Positions 13,348 through 21,067 are shown, numbered from the stretch's first letter. The stretch is DNA of 22,846 nt from an uncultured Collinsella sp. (GCA_900550785.1 URTL01000013.1:1-22846); one strand, 5' to 3'. A program made the numbers and translations. The notes: generated by a model not told the origin, from the letters alone.

Positions 13348-14568
13348 TTACTCAGTCGTCGACGAATCGTCGGTCGAACTCTTGGTGACGCCCTTCAGGC
13401 TGACGTTGTATGGCACGTCTTTGGGCATGGGATTAACGGTGATGTCGGCATCCTTCTTGTACTGCTCTAGCCACTCGCTGTACGCGGTGCTGGCCGCCTG
13501 CGTCTTCACCACGTTGGAGACATACTTCTTGATGTCCTTGGGCACCTGGTTGATGTCATCAACCTGATTATCGACATGGAAGTAGTCGGTGCACTTGATG
13601 ATGTGGTAGCCATAGGTCGACTCGACGACTTCGCTCACGTCGCCCTTGTTGAGTCCCTCGAGCGCCGTCTGGTAGCTGTCGACGAAAGTGGTGAGCTTAT
13701 CCCAGCCCACATCGCCCTTCTTCTCCTTGGAACCGGTGTCCTCGGAGTACTGCTCAACGGCGTCCTCAAAGCTCAGCTCACCGGAGTTGATCTTGTCCAG
13801 GCACTCCTGCGCCTTGGCCTTGGCGGCAGCCTTGTCCTCGTCGGAAGCGTCGGAATCAACCTTGATCAGGATGTTCGACGAGCGGCGGGCGTCGTTGTAG
13901 CTGGACAGGTTTTCGTTGATGTAATCGACAATCTCGCTGTCCTTGGGCTTGCTCGTGGGCGCGACGGCATCCTTGAGTTTCTGCTGCGCCAGACTCTCCT
14001 TGAGTGAGTCCTTGTAGGTGTCCTCGGTATAGCCGTAGGTCTTGAGGGTCTTCTTAAAGGCCTTGGCACCGCCCGCGCTCTTGCACGCGTCCTTCCAAGC
14101 CTTCTCGACCTCCTCGTCCGACACCGTCACGCCGTTCTCCTTCTGTGCCTGTTGAAGCAGAATCTGCTGCGTGTAGGAGTCGATGAGTTGCTTGCGGTAC
14201 TTCTTGGGCGTGAGGTCGTTGTCAACCAGATACTGCGCCCAATCCTTATCCTTGGTGTAGCCGTTGGACGTGCGCATGCTCATGATCTGCTTGGTCACGG
14301 TGTCCTCGGTGAGGTTGGTGCCGTTGATAGTTGCAGCAACACCGCCGGTCAGCTTGTAGCCCGAGGTGTCCTCGGCCTGCGACATAAGGCCGGAGCACGC
14401 CATCGCCGAGACGGAAAGCAGCATCGCCAGCACGCCGATGACCACCAGGACGATCTTGACGGTCTTAGACACGTACGTCTTGCGCTGCTTCTTGCGAGAG
14501 CTGGAGGCAGCGCGGGCCTGCTGCTCGGGCGTCGGCGCGGCCTCGGAGTTCTTTTTCTTATTTGCCAT
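13348..14568 (-). CDS. Membrane-anchored parvulin-type peptidyl-prolyl isomerase (PrsA/SurA-like foldase)
   Basis: This is an extracytoplasmic foldase that would help secreted proteins fold at the outer face of the membrane. The 406-residue protein has a positively charged cytoplasmic N terminus, one membrane segment at about residues 37-58 (VKIVLVVIGVLAMLLSVSA), then a SurA-N-like helical region at about 70-220 with EENG/SDEEVEKAW features. The parvulin domain is at about 228-330 (RRSSNILIKV, KGDVGWDKL, GDVSEVVESTYGYHIIK). SAMAC at residues 54-58 resembles a weak lipobox, so lipidation is possible but not convincing. The start is chosen at MANKKKN with AAAGG upstream; the frame is open further upstream through a repeat. 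The C terminus is Ser/Thr/Asp-rich. Confidence 0.88.
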   Translation of the reverse strand: MANKKKNSEAAPTPEQQARAASSSRKKQRKTYVSKTVKIVLVVIGVLAMLLSVSAMACSGLMSQAEDTSGYKLTGGVAATINGTNLTEDTVTKQIMSMRTSNGYTKDKDWAQYLVDNDLTPKKYRKQLIDSYTQQILLQQAQKENGVTVSDEEVEKAWKDACKSAGGAKAFKKTLKTYGYTEDTYKDSLKESLAQQKLKDAVAPTSKPKDSEIVDYINENLSSYNDARRSSNILIKVDSDASDEDKAAAKAKAQECLDKINSGELSFEDAVEQYSEDTGSKEKKGDVGWDKLTTFVDSYQTALEGLNKGDVSEVVESTYGYHIIKCTDYFHVDNQVDDINQVPKDIKKYVSNVVKTQAASTAYSEWLEQYKKDADITVNPMPKDVPYNVSLKGVTKSSTDDSSTTE

Positions 14569-14636
14569 AGTTGGCCTTTCGCATAACGAATCGAACAAAC
14601 GCCATTGTGTCACAACGCAGCCCCCGCGGCACGCTT

Positions 14637-14689
14637 GGTGCATTGGGGACAGGTTAATCTGCACCATTTTGGTGCAAAGGGGACAGCTC
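14637..14689. repeat. GGGGACAG repeat cluster upstream of the parvulin gene
   Basis: GGTGCATTGGGGACAGGTTA is closed by TGCACC (ends 14665), which can also pair with GGTGCA at 14671-14676 across ATTTT. A second GGGGACAGC follows at about 14680. Several alternative hairpins can form. Confidence 0.55.
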
Positions 14690-14693
14690 TGGC

Positions 14694-14728
14694 AGCCGGC
14701 AGTTAGGGACAGTCCCCAAGTGCCGGCT
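14694..14728. repeat. 16-bp imperfect palindrome with GGGGAC core
   Basis: The arms 14694-14709 and 14713-14728 (AGCCGGCAGTTAGGGA against the reverse complement AGCCGGCACTTGGGGA) differ at two positions around a CAG loop. It lies 10 bases after the EIIA gene stop on the minus strand and may act as its transcript end or as a REP-type element. Confidence 0.6.
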
Positions 14729-14738
14729 CAGCCCCACC

Positions 14739-15203
14739 TTAGAAGTGACGGCGGATGGCGTCGACCATGCCCTGGGGCGTGGTCTGGCCGAGCACGTCGG
14801 CTGCGGCATCGGCGTCCATAAAGATGTTCATGAGCGCCTGAAGGGCCTCGACCTGGCCGCCCGGCTCGACGATGCCCAGATTGATGACGATCTGCGCCGG
14901 CACCGGAGCGCCCATGCCAGCCATAGCGTTAAATGTCACGGGCGCGGCGGGCTTCACCACCGCGATATAGGGCTTGGCCACAAACCCCGGATCGGTATGC
15001 GGAATGGCAATGTTTGCCGCCGGCATGGCAAGACCCGTAGGGTAGGCATCCTCGCGCGTGCGAACGGCGTCGAGCCAACCGTCGACAATGTAGCCGCGCG
15101 GGGCAAGCTCGCCCTCAAGCCGCGCAAACACCTCGCCCGGCGTCGCACACTCCCAATCAAAAAACACCAGCTCAGGCGTAAACAGCGCTTCGTTATCCGC
15201 CAT
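14739..15203 (-). CDS. PTS sugar transporter EIIA component (fructose/galactitol type), without neighbours
   Basis: EIIA passes phosphate from HPr to an EIIB component. The 154-residue protein matches the EIIA type 2 fold (fructose/mannitol/galactitol). The phosphorylated residue is expected to be His69 in ANIAIPHTDP. An acidic N terminus and a C-terminal helix ending DAIRRHF frame the domain. AGAGAGGTG precedes the ATG. No EIIB or EIIC gene is nearby, and the flanking genes are unrelated, so it may serve a transporter encoded elsewhere or have a regulatory role. It is bracketed by palindromic repeats at 14694 and 15223. Confidence 0.85.
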   Translation of the reverse strand: MADNEALFTPELVFFDWECATPGEVFARLEGELAPRGYIVDGWLDAVRTREDAYPTGLAMPAANIAIPHTDPGFVAKPYIAVVKPAAPVTFNAMAGMGAPVPAQIVINLGIVEPGGQVEALQALMNIFMDADAAADVLGQTTPQGMVDAIRRHF

Positions 15204-15222
15204 ACGCTCACCTCTCTCATCT

Positions 15223-15276
15223 AGTCACCTGGGACGTTCTTAAACGACTAGTCGTTAAAGAACGTCGCAGGTGACT
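15223..15276. repeat. 54-bp palindrome (27-bp arms, two mismatches)
   Basis: The arms start AGTCACCTGGGACGTTCTTA and meet at the self-complementary centre ACGACTAGTCGT. Only two positions mismatch. There is no loop, so it could form a cruciform. It lies 20 bases upstream of the EIIA start, between that gene and the purN terminator. Confidence 0.8.
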
Positions 15277-15277
15277 A

Positions 15278-15325
15278 CCCAAAACAAAGGGTGGCCACGT
15301 GCGCCTTGGCGCCAATGACCACCCT
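15278..15325 (-). terminator. Terminator of the purF-purM-purN transcript
   Basis: On the minus strand AGGGTGGTCA (15325-15316) pairs with TGGCCACCCT (15297-15288), with GGCGCC sequences in the loop, and is followed by TTGTTTT. It is 31 bases after the purN stop. Confidence 0.75.
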
Positions 15326-15355
15326 GACTACTCGGCTAAATTGTACCGTGCGCCA

Positions 15356-16057
15356 CTAGCCGCGAGGCGCGTCAATTGCGACCTTGCCGCTCTCCAGCAC
15401 GTGAACGCGACCGTCGGCGAGCATTTGCACGACCTCGGGATACAGCACATGCTCGATCGCGTGGATGTGCTCCTCGAGTGTGTCGACGTCCCAGCCCTCC
15501 TCGACAGCCAGTGCACGCTGGGCGATGATGGGGCCGTTGTCGTAAATCTCGTTGGCAAAGTGCACGGTCACGCCGGTCACCTTGACGCCGCGAGCAAACG
15601 CATCGTCAATCGCATGGGCGCCGGTAAAGCTCGGCAGCAATGCCGGATGCAGGTTGACCACGCGATTGGGAAACGCTGCCAGCAGCGGCGTGTGCACCAT
15701 GCGCATATAGCCGGCCATGACCACATATTCGCAGCCGCGCTCGAGCAGCTCATGCGCAATGATCTCGTCAGCCGCGATGGGATCGGCATAGACATCCTTG
15801 GACAGCGTGAGTGTCTGGATGCCCGCACGCTCGGCACGCTGCAGGCCCTTGGCCGAAGGACGGCTCGACACCACAAGTTCAATCGAGGCGTTGAGCTTGC
15901 CGGCGGCGATCAGGTCGATCAGCGCCTGCAGGTTGGTACCCGAACCGCTGATAAGCACGCCAATCTTAAGCGGCTCGGCCGTATCGGTGCCGGTCGGACG
16001 GGTGTAGGGTACAAAGCCCAGGCCCTCGGCAGCAACCATCTGCTCGTTAGCGCTCAT
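15356..16057 (-). CDS. purN: Phosphoribosylglycinamide formyltransferase
   Basis: PurN transfers a formyl group from 10-formyl-tetrahydrofolate to GAR, the third step of purine synthesis. The 233-residue protein has the phosphate-binding KIGVLISGSGTNLQALID (31-48), VVMAGYMRMV (112-121), and catalytic Asn135 and His137 in VNLHPALLPSFTG, with Asp173 in TVHFANEIYDNGPIIAQ (family: VHFVDEG.D.GPII). The first 30 residues form an extension not seen in the E. coli enzyme. The ATG at 16057 lies inside the end of purM (overlap of 11 bases), which indicates coupling in a purF-purM-purN transcript. A terminator follows. Confidence 0.95.
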   Translation of the reverse strand: MSANEQMVAAEGLGFVPYTRPTGTDTAEPLKIGVLISGSGTNLQALIDLIAAGKLNASIELVVSSRPSAKGLQRAERAGIQTLTLSKDVYADPIAADEIIAHELLERGCEYVVMAGYMRMVHTPLLAAFPNRVVNLHPALLPSFTGAHAIDDAFARGVKVTGVTVHFANEIYDNGPIIAQRALAVEEGWDVDTLEEHIHAIEHVLYPEVVQMLADGRVHVLESGKVAIDAPRG

Positions 16058-17150
16058 CGGAGTACACGACCTTACCGGAGCCCTCGACGCACTCACCCAC
16101 GCGGAACGGCTTCTCGCCTAGCGCGACCAGAGCCTCGGTCACGGCAGCCTCGTCCTCGGGGGCGACGATCAGGCACAGGCCGACGCCCATGTTGAAGGTC
16201 TTGCATGCCTCGTTGGGCGCGAGCTCGGCCTGACGCGACACGTAGGTGATGACGGGCGGAACGTCCCAGCCCATCTCGGCGCCGTTGCGGGTGACCACGG
16301 CGTCGACGTCGTCGGCGAGCGCACGGTTGAGGTTCTCGGTGATACCGCCGCCGGTGATGTGGGCGATGGCGTGCACGTTAGCGCCGCCGCGCAGCAGCTC
16401 CAGAATCGGCTTGACGTAGATGCGCGTAGGGGCCAGCAGAGCATCGGCCAGCGAAGCACCGCCGAGCTCCTCGAGCGGACGGCTCAGTTCCTCGGCCTTA
16501 GCGGCGGCCTCGGGCGTGCCCGGCTTGATGCCGTCGACACCGATGACCTTGCGCACGAGTGAGTATCCGTTGGAGTGCACGCCGGTGGAGGGCAGGCCCA
16601 GGATCACATCGCCGGGGCGAACGTTCGCGGGGTCGAGCATCTTGGGACGGTCGACGACGCCCACGGTAAATCCGGCAAGGTCGTAGTCGGCAGGAGCCAT
16701 GACGCCGGGATGCTCGGCCATCTCGCCGCCCACGAGCGCGCAGCCCGCGAGCTTGCAGCCGTCGGCCACGCCCTTGATGATCTTTGCCATGTGCTCGGCC
16801 TCAATGTGACCGATGGCAACGTAATCCAGGAAGAACAGCGGCTCGGCGCCCGAAGCCAAAATGTCATTGACGCACATGGCGACCAAGTCCTGGCCCACCG
16901 TCTCGTGACGGTCCATGATCTGGGCGAGCACGAGCTTGGTGCCCACGCCGTCGGTACCGCTAATCAGAATCGGGTCTTCCATATCCTTAAGCGCGGCAGC
17001 CGAGAACAGGCCACCAAAGCCACCGATGCCGCCGATAACCTCGGGGCGGTTGGTGTCCTTGACCATCTGCTTAATAGCGTCGACGGCGCGGCCACCCTCG
17101 GCGGTATCGACGCCGGCGTCCTCATACGTCACATGCTTGCTGTCGCTCAT
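16047..17150 (-). CDS. purM: Phosphoribosylformylglycinamidine cyclo-ligase (AIR synthetase)
   Basis: PurM closes the imidazole ring of FGAM using ATP, giving AIR. The 367-residue protein has the expected YEDAGVDTAEGGRAVDAIK start, IGGFGGLFS, GTDGVGTKLVLA, VAMCVNDILASGAEPLFFLDY, VGGEMAEHPG, GLPSTGVHSNGYSLVRKV and HITGGGITENLNR, all family hallmarks. AGGAAGG precedes the ATG. It is downstream of purF with a 157-base gap that holds repeat copies, and its end overlaps purN by 11 bases. Its substrate FGAM needs PurL/PurQ/PurS, which are not in the window. Confidence 0.97.
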   Translation of the reverse strand: MSDSKHVTYEDAGVDTAEGGRAVDAIKQMVKDTNRPEVIGGIGGFGGLFSAAALKDMEDPILISGTDGVGTKLVLAQIMDRHETVGQDLVAMCVNDILASGAEPLFFLDYVAIGHIEAEHMAKIIKGVADGCKLAGCALVGGEMAEHPGVMAPADYDLAGFTVGVVDRPKMLDPANVRPGDVILGLPSTGVHSNGYSLVRKVIGVDGIKPGTPEAAAKAEELSRPLEELGGASLADALLAPTRIYVKPILELLRGGANVHAIAHITGGGITENLNRALADDVDAVVTRNGAEMGWDVPPVITYVSRQAELAPNEACKTFNMGVGLCLIVAPEDEAAVTEALVALGEKPFRVGECVEGSGKVVYSDER

Positions 17151-17174
17151 CTGAGCCTTCCTCTCCCACTACCG

Positions 17175-17193
17175 TGGCGCCGCGCGGGCGCCA
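17175..17193. other. GC-rich hairpin between purF and purM
   Basis: TGGCGCC (17175-17181) pairs with GGCGCCA (17187-17193) across GCGCG. It lies in the purF-purM gap close to the purM ribosome-binding site and may affect differential expression of the downstream genes. Confidence 0.35.
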
Positions 17194-17262
17194 AACGGTG
17201 CTCATAGTTGCGTTCATTTCGGCGCGCGCCATAACAGCACGCGCCGTCATATCAACAAAACA

Positions 17263-17297
17263 GCAGGTAAAACCTACCAGAATAAACCTGTCCCTAA
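17263..17297 (-). repeat. Repeat A copy downstream of purF
   Basis: Reading on the minus strand, this is TTAGGGACAGGTTTATTCTG and on to ACCTGC. It differs from the copy at 6143-6177 at two of 35 positions. It begins 10 bases after the purF stop, in the same orientation relative to its gene as the copy after pth. Confidence 0.75.
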
Positions 17298-17307
17298 ATG
17301 GCAGATT

Positions 17308-18978
17308 TTAGGCCTCGCCGTGCTCCTCTTCCCAGCTGCGGTCGTCGTATTTCTCGACCACGGCGTCGTCGTCAAAGTGCAACGGCTTGTCCAGGTTGCG
17401 GGGCTTAAAGCCCTCCATGAACTTGTCGCGGCCAAAGCTCTCGGGAATCGCTACGGGGTAGCGTCCGGTAAAGCACGCATCGCAGTAACCGCCCTTGGGC
17501 ATGACCTTAAGCAGGCCCTCAACCGAAAGGAAGGCCAGCGAATCGGCGCCAATGTACTCGCAGATCTCATCGACCGTCTTGTTGGCGCTGATAAGCTGCG
17601 ACTGCACGTCGGTATCGATACCGTAGAAGCACGGCCAGATGACCTCGGGCGAGTTGATGCGGATATGAATCTCCTTGGCGCCGGCGTTGCGCAGCATCTT
17701 GACGAGCTGCACCATGGTGGTGCCGCGGACGATGGAGTCGTCGATGACGACCAGGCGCTTGCCCTCGATGTTGTCGCGCAGCGGGTTGAGTTTCATACGC
17801 ACGCCCATGGCGCGCAACTCCTGCGTAGGCTCGATAAACGTGCGGCCCACGTAACGGTTCTTGATAAGGCCCTCGCCAAAGGGAATGCCGCTCTCGTGCG
17901 AATACCCCTCCGCGGGCGGCAGGCCGGAGTCAGGCACGCCGATGACCAGGTCGGCCTCGACGGGCTCCTCATGTGCCAGCTGACGACCCATGTCGTAACG
18001 GCAGGCGTAGACGCTCTTGCCGTTCATGATGGAGTCGGGGCGAGCGAAGTAGACCTGCTCAAAGATGCAGTTAGCAGGCTCTTCGGCAGCGGGCACACCC
18101 TGCTCGGACACAAGGCCCTCGGCGCTGATGCGCAAAATCTCACCGGGACGGACGTCGCGGACGTACTCGGCGCCCACAATGTCGAGCGCACAAGTCTCGG
18201 AGGCGACGACCCAGCCGCCGGCGCGGGTGACACGGGTGGTGGCGTCGACCGTCGCGGCGCCGTCCTGCGACGGCAGCTTCGAAACGGATGCGGCATCGGC
18301 CTGGTCCAGGCCCTCGTCCACCAGCTTGCCCAGCACGAGCGGGCGAATGCCGTGCGGATCGCGGAATGCATAGAGCGCCTGCTCGTTGATGAGCGTCATG
18401 GCGTAGCCGCCACGCACGAGCTCCATGGTCTTGCGAATGCCCTCGCGCAGATGGCCTGTACGCTGAGCAAAGTAGCCGATGAGTTTGGTCGCGACCTCGG
18501 AATCCGAGTTGGAGAGGAACGGCACGCCCAGCTCGATCAGCTGGCGGCGCAGCTCGTCGGTGTTGACGAGGGTGCCGTTGTGCGCGAGCGCGATAATGAC
18601 GCTATTGATGGTAGAGAGGTGCGGCTGAGAGGCTTCCCAGCTCTTGGCGCCGGCGGTGCCATAGCGCACATGACCCACGGCCAGCTGACCGGAGAGCGTC
18701 GATAAGTCGGCATTGGAGAACACGCGGTCGAGCAGGCCCAGGTCCTTGCGGACCATAACCGTACCGCCGTCACCAACAGCGATTCCCGCCGATTCTTGGC
18801 CACGGTGCTGCAGTGCACGCAGGCCAAAGTACGTCAGTCGAGCCACGTCACGATCGGGCGCCCACACACCAAAAACGCCGCATTCCTCATGCAGCTGGTC
18901 GGAGTCCGGATCATACGTCGACATGGCGTTCACCTGTCCCGCGGCGCGCTCGGCCGCGCGGATGGTTTCTTGAGACAT
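17308..18978 (-). CDS. purF: Amidophosphoribosyltransferase (PurF), Fe-S cluster type
   Basis: PurF makes phosphoribosylamine from PRPP and glutamine, the committed step of purine synthesis. The 556-residue protein begins with a 32-residue leader ending HEE, directly before Cys33 (ECGVFG), which after removal of the leader becomes the N-terminal glutaminase nucleophile. RALQHRGQESAGI and VGHVRYGTAG follow. The PRPP site is VVIDDSIVRGTT. The [4Fe-4S] ligands of the Bacillus-type enzyme are present: Cys in NCIFEQVYFARPDS, PCFYGIDT, and the pair in YCDACFTGRYP. A ~35-residue insertion (LPSQDGAATVDATTRV region) enlarges the glutaminase half. GAGGGGA precedes the chosen ATG at 18978; ATG 18924 also has an AGGTGA. 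An AT-rich -10 lies upstream. Confidence 0.95.
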   Translation of the reverse strand: MSQETIRAAERAAGQVNAMSTYDPDSDQLHEECGVFGVWAPDRDVARLTYFGLRALQHRGQESAGIAVGDGGTVMVRKDLGLLDRVFSNADLSTLSGQLAVGHVRYGTAGAKSWEASQPHLSTINSVIIALAHNGTLVNTDELRRQLIELGVPFLSNSDSEVATKLIGYFAQRTGHLREGIRKTMELVRGGYAMTLINEQALYAFRDPHGIRPLVLGKLVDEGLDQADAASVSKLPSQDGAATVDATTRVTRAGGWVVASETCALDIVGAEYVRDVRPGEILRISAEGLVSEQGVPAAEEPANCIFEQVYFARPDSIMNGKSVYACRYDMGRQLAHEEPVEADLVIGVPDSGLPPAEGYSHESGIPFGEGLIKNRYVGRTFIEPTQELRAMGVRMKLNPLRDNIEGKRLVVIDDSIVRGTTMVQLVKMLRNAGAKEIHIRINSPEVIWPCFYGIDTDVQSQLISANKTVDEICEYIGADSLAFLSVEGLLKVMPKGGYCDACFTGRYPVAIPESFGRDKFMEGFKPRNLDKPLHFDDDAVVEKYDDRSWEEEHGEA

Positions 18979-19019
18979 GGCATCCCCTCAGAGCCTCGTA
19001 TTTTGGCGTTACCCGCCTT

Positions 19020-19025
19020 ATTATA
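19020..19025 (-). promoter_or_regulatory. -10 element of the purF promoter
   Basis: TATAAT is read on the minus strand 41 bases upstream of the purF ATG. The -35 position carries only a weak match. No known purine-repressor site or riboswitch is recognised in the purF leader. Confidence 0.5.
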
Positions 19026-19263
19026 CGCACGGCGCGACGCGCTCCCCAGCGCATGAGCAGCGCTTTTTAAAAGCCCACCGAGCTAATAATCCGTTTTGCG
19101 GCCAAACATTTTATTGGTCTGCCCAGTGCAAGCGCCCGCGCCCCCATATGGCCGCCGCGTCCACCGTTGGGGATTGCAAAGTTGCAATTGGGACGTTCGT
19201 CCTGTCTTTTAGCAGGTCGGCGGCGTATCCTAGTAACCTAGGACAAAGCGAGAAAGGTTCTGT

Positions 19264-20493
19264 ATGGATCGAAACGAACTCGACCCCAGCGTCCCCAGCG
19301 CCACGGAGGTCAAGAAGATTCCCCTCATCATTAAAGTGTACGCCGTCCTGTGCATCCTGTCCGGCGTGGGCACACTCCCGTCGGTCGCCGTCTTTATGTG
19401 GCAGGTCATCACCGCACTCATTAACGGCAACGCCGCCGCTAAGCTCGGTGATAACACCCTGGTCGCGGTTGGCCTTATCGTCGCCGGCATTATGCTCTCG
19501 GCGGCAAGCGCGATCATCTTAATCGTCTTTGGCCTGGACCTCATCAAGGACCAGCGGCGCAATGCCGCCCGCCTGTCTTACGTCCTCATCGCATTGACCG
19601 TCGTGGAGCTTTTAGTTGACGTGATGCTCCAGGGTATCGGACCCTTCCTGCTGCGCCCCGCCATTCAGCTCGGTATCCTCATTGCGCTGTCGGCCACCGT
19701 CGACCCCACGCTACGCCAGGAGCGCGAACTGCAGCGCCGTCTGCAAGAGATGCTCGACCGCGATGCCGCCGCCGAGGGGATGCTCGGCCGCGACGAAACC
19801 GGCGAGGGCTACATCAAGCTCAACTACTTCAACCTGTTCTGGGTATTCTTCGTCTGCAGCGTGTTAGGTCTCATTCTCGAGGAAGTCTGGCATATGGTCG
19901 TCGTCGATCCCGGCGTCTATCAGGACCGGGCCGGTATGCTATTTGGCCCCTTTAGCCCCATCTACGGATTTGGCGCGGTGCTCATGACCATGGCGCTCAA
20001 CCGCTTCTATAAAAAGAATCCTCTGATCATTTTCCTGGTAAGTGCCCTGATCGGCGGCGCTTTCGAGGTGTTTGTAGGCTGGTTTATGCAGACCTCATTT
20101 GGCGTGGTGTCGTGGAGCTACTCGCACATGAAACTGTTCGGCATGCCCGACCCACTCGCCGTCCTTACGGGCGGACGCACCTGTACGGGCTTTGCCTGCC
20201 TGTGGGGCCTGGGTGGCCTTATCTGGATCAAGCTGCTGCTGCCGAGGCTGCTCAAGCTCATCAACATGATTCCGTGGAAGAGTCGCTACTCGGCTACCGT
20301 CATCTTTACCGTCATTATGCTGGTCGACGGCGTCATGACGCTGCAGTCGCTCGACTACTGGTACCAGCGCGTCAACGGCACGGAGCCGGATATTCCCGTC
20401 GCGCAGTTCTACGGCAAGTATTTCGATAACGACTACATGGAGAACCGCTTCCAGAGCATGACCATGAGCCCCAAGGATGCGACGCGCGTGTAG
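19264..20493 (+). CDS. Multi-pass membrane protein, putative ABC transporter permease (CmpB family)
   Basis: The role is not established; the family is named for similarity to ABC permeases. The 409-residue protein has an N-terminal block of about four hydrophobic segments (residues ~20-160), a charged linker RQERELQRRLQEMLDRDAAAEG, and a C-terminal CmpB-type (PF06541-like) membrane domain. The latter contains FFVCSVLGLILEEVWHMVV, GMLFGPFSPIYGFGAVLM, GGAFEVFVGWFMQTSFGVVSWSYS and CLWGLGGLIWIKLLLP. GAGAAAGG lies six bases before the ATG. It stands alone on the plus strand between divergent purF and convergent minus-strand genes, and ends in a strong terminator. The first half seems to be an extra module joined to the usual ~200-residue domain. 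Confidence 0.82.
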   Translation: MDRNELDPSVPSATEVKKIPLIIKVYAVLCILSGVGTLPSVAVFMWQVITALINGNAAAKLGDNTLVAVGLIVAGIMLSAASAIILIVFGLDLIKDQRRNAARLSYVLIALTVVELLVDVMLQGIGPFLLRPAIQLGILIALSATVDPTLRQERELQRRLQEMLDRDAAAEGMLGRDETGEGYIKLNYFNLFWVFFVCSVLGLILEEVWHMVVVDPGVYQDRAGMLFGPFSPIYGFGAVLMTMALNRFYKKNPLIIFLVSALIGGAFEVFVGWFMQTSFGVVSWSYSHMKLFGMPDPLAVLTGGRTCTGFACLWGLGGLIWIKLLLPRLLKLINMIPWKSRYSATVIFTVIMLVDGVMTLQSLDYWYQRVNGTEPDIPVAQFYGKYFDNDYMENRFQSMTMSPKDATRV

Positions 20494-20514
20494 CGCCAAC
20501 CGCGCCCAAAACGC

Positions 20515-20554
20515 AAAATGCCCGCCGGTATCACACGTACCGGCGGGCATTTTT
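20515..20554. terminator. Bidirectional terminator between CmpB-like and MoaE-like genes
   Basis: A perfect 16-bp stem, AAAATGCCCGCCGGTA with TACCGGCGGGCATTTT (20515-20530 with 20538-20553), has a 7-base loop and T residues on both strands. It serves two convergent genes. Confidence 0.92.
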
Positions 20555-20583
20555 ATAAACGAGCCTTCTATCGACGCAAGCCT

Positions 20584-21000
20584 CTACGCCTCGCGCTCGA
20601 CCTCACTCACGCATTCATTCTTGATGGTGCCAACGAGCGCCTGCAGCGCATCGACCACGTGCGGGCGAATGTCCCCGCCGATGAGCACGAGCATGATGTC
20701 GTCGCCCACGGTAAGCTCGCCACTCGCCAGCCACACGCGCACATAGCCGACACCCGGCATCGCGCGCGTCGCCTCGATGGCGGCCTGTACCTTGCTGGCG
20801 TCGTAGCCAAACACCATGCCGCCCACCTTGTGGCCCGGCGCCACGCCATCGGTCTCGACACCGCGCGCCTCGGCCTTGGGCGTCGCGCGCACCACACCGT
20901 TATGTGTCAGATACATACCGCACGCAGGTGCCGACGAATCGGCCTTGGCCTCGCGCAGCCAAGCATCAACCGAAGGCATCATTTTGCCATTCTCGAGCAT
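20584..21000 (-). CDS. MoaE-like (molybdopterin synthase large subunit) family protein, divergent
   Basis: The 138-residue protein follows the MoaE plan: CGMYLTHNGVVR (like G...F.G.VR) near residues 27-38, then VGGMVFGYDASKVQAAIEATRAMPGVGYVRVWLASGELTVGDD, matching the 'Y..MA...L..I.......V...HR.G.L..GD' pattern, and LVLIGGDIRPHVVDALQALVGTIKNE, matching the last helix. The C-terminal catalytic KK of true MoaE ('PIWKKE') is missing (the end reads NECVSEVEREA) and HR is replaced, so catalysis is doubtful. No moaD, moaA or other Moco genes are near. ATG 21000 is preferred over 21003 by the spacing of AAGGGAG. It lies downstream of the sortase gene. Confidence 0.6.
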   Translation of the reverse strand: MLENGKMMPSVDAWLREAKADSSAPACGMYLTHNGVVRATPKAEARGVETDGVAPGHKVGGMVFGYDASKVQAAIEATRAMPGVGYVRVWLASGELTVGDDIMLVLIGGDIRPHVVDALQALVGTIKNECVSEVEREA

Positions 21001-21067
21001 CATTTCTCCCTTACCGTCGTCGAGTAGCCAATTTGGAACGGGGCTTTTTTAGCTACTTTCGAACAAC

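Noticed and set aside
13348..14568. Lipoprotein assignment for the parvulin gene (SAMAC as lipobox)
   Set aside because: The -3 to -1 residues A-M-A do not fit the lipobox well and a long charged N terminus precedes it. A simple membrane anchor is more likely.
17320..18705. Plus-strand open frame of 461 codons opposite purF
   Set aside because: Antisense shadow of PurF with no domain pattern and no ribosome-binding site. Similar shadows lie opposite prs, nfnB, the ABC genes and purM.
18979..19263. Riboswitch or purine-repressor site between purF and the CmpB-like gene
   Set aside because: I looked for a purine-riboswitch core and a clear PurR-type box and saw neither. There are only short palindromic bits such as CCTAGTAACCTAGG and a TATAAT.
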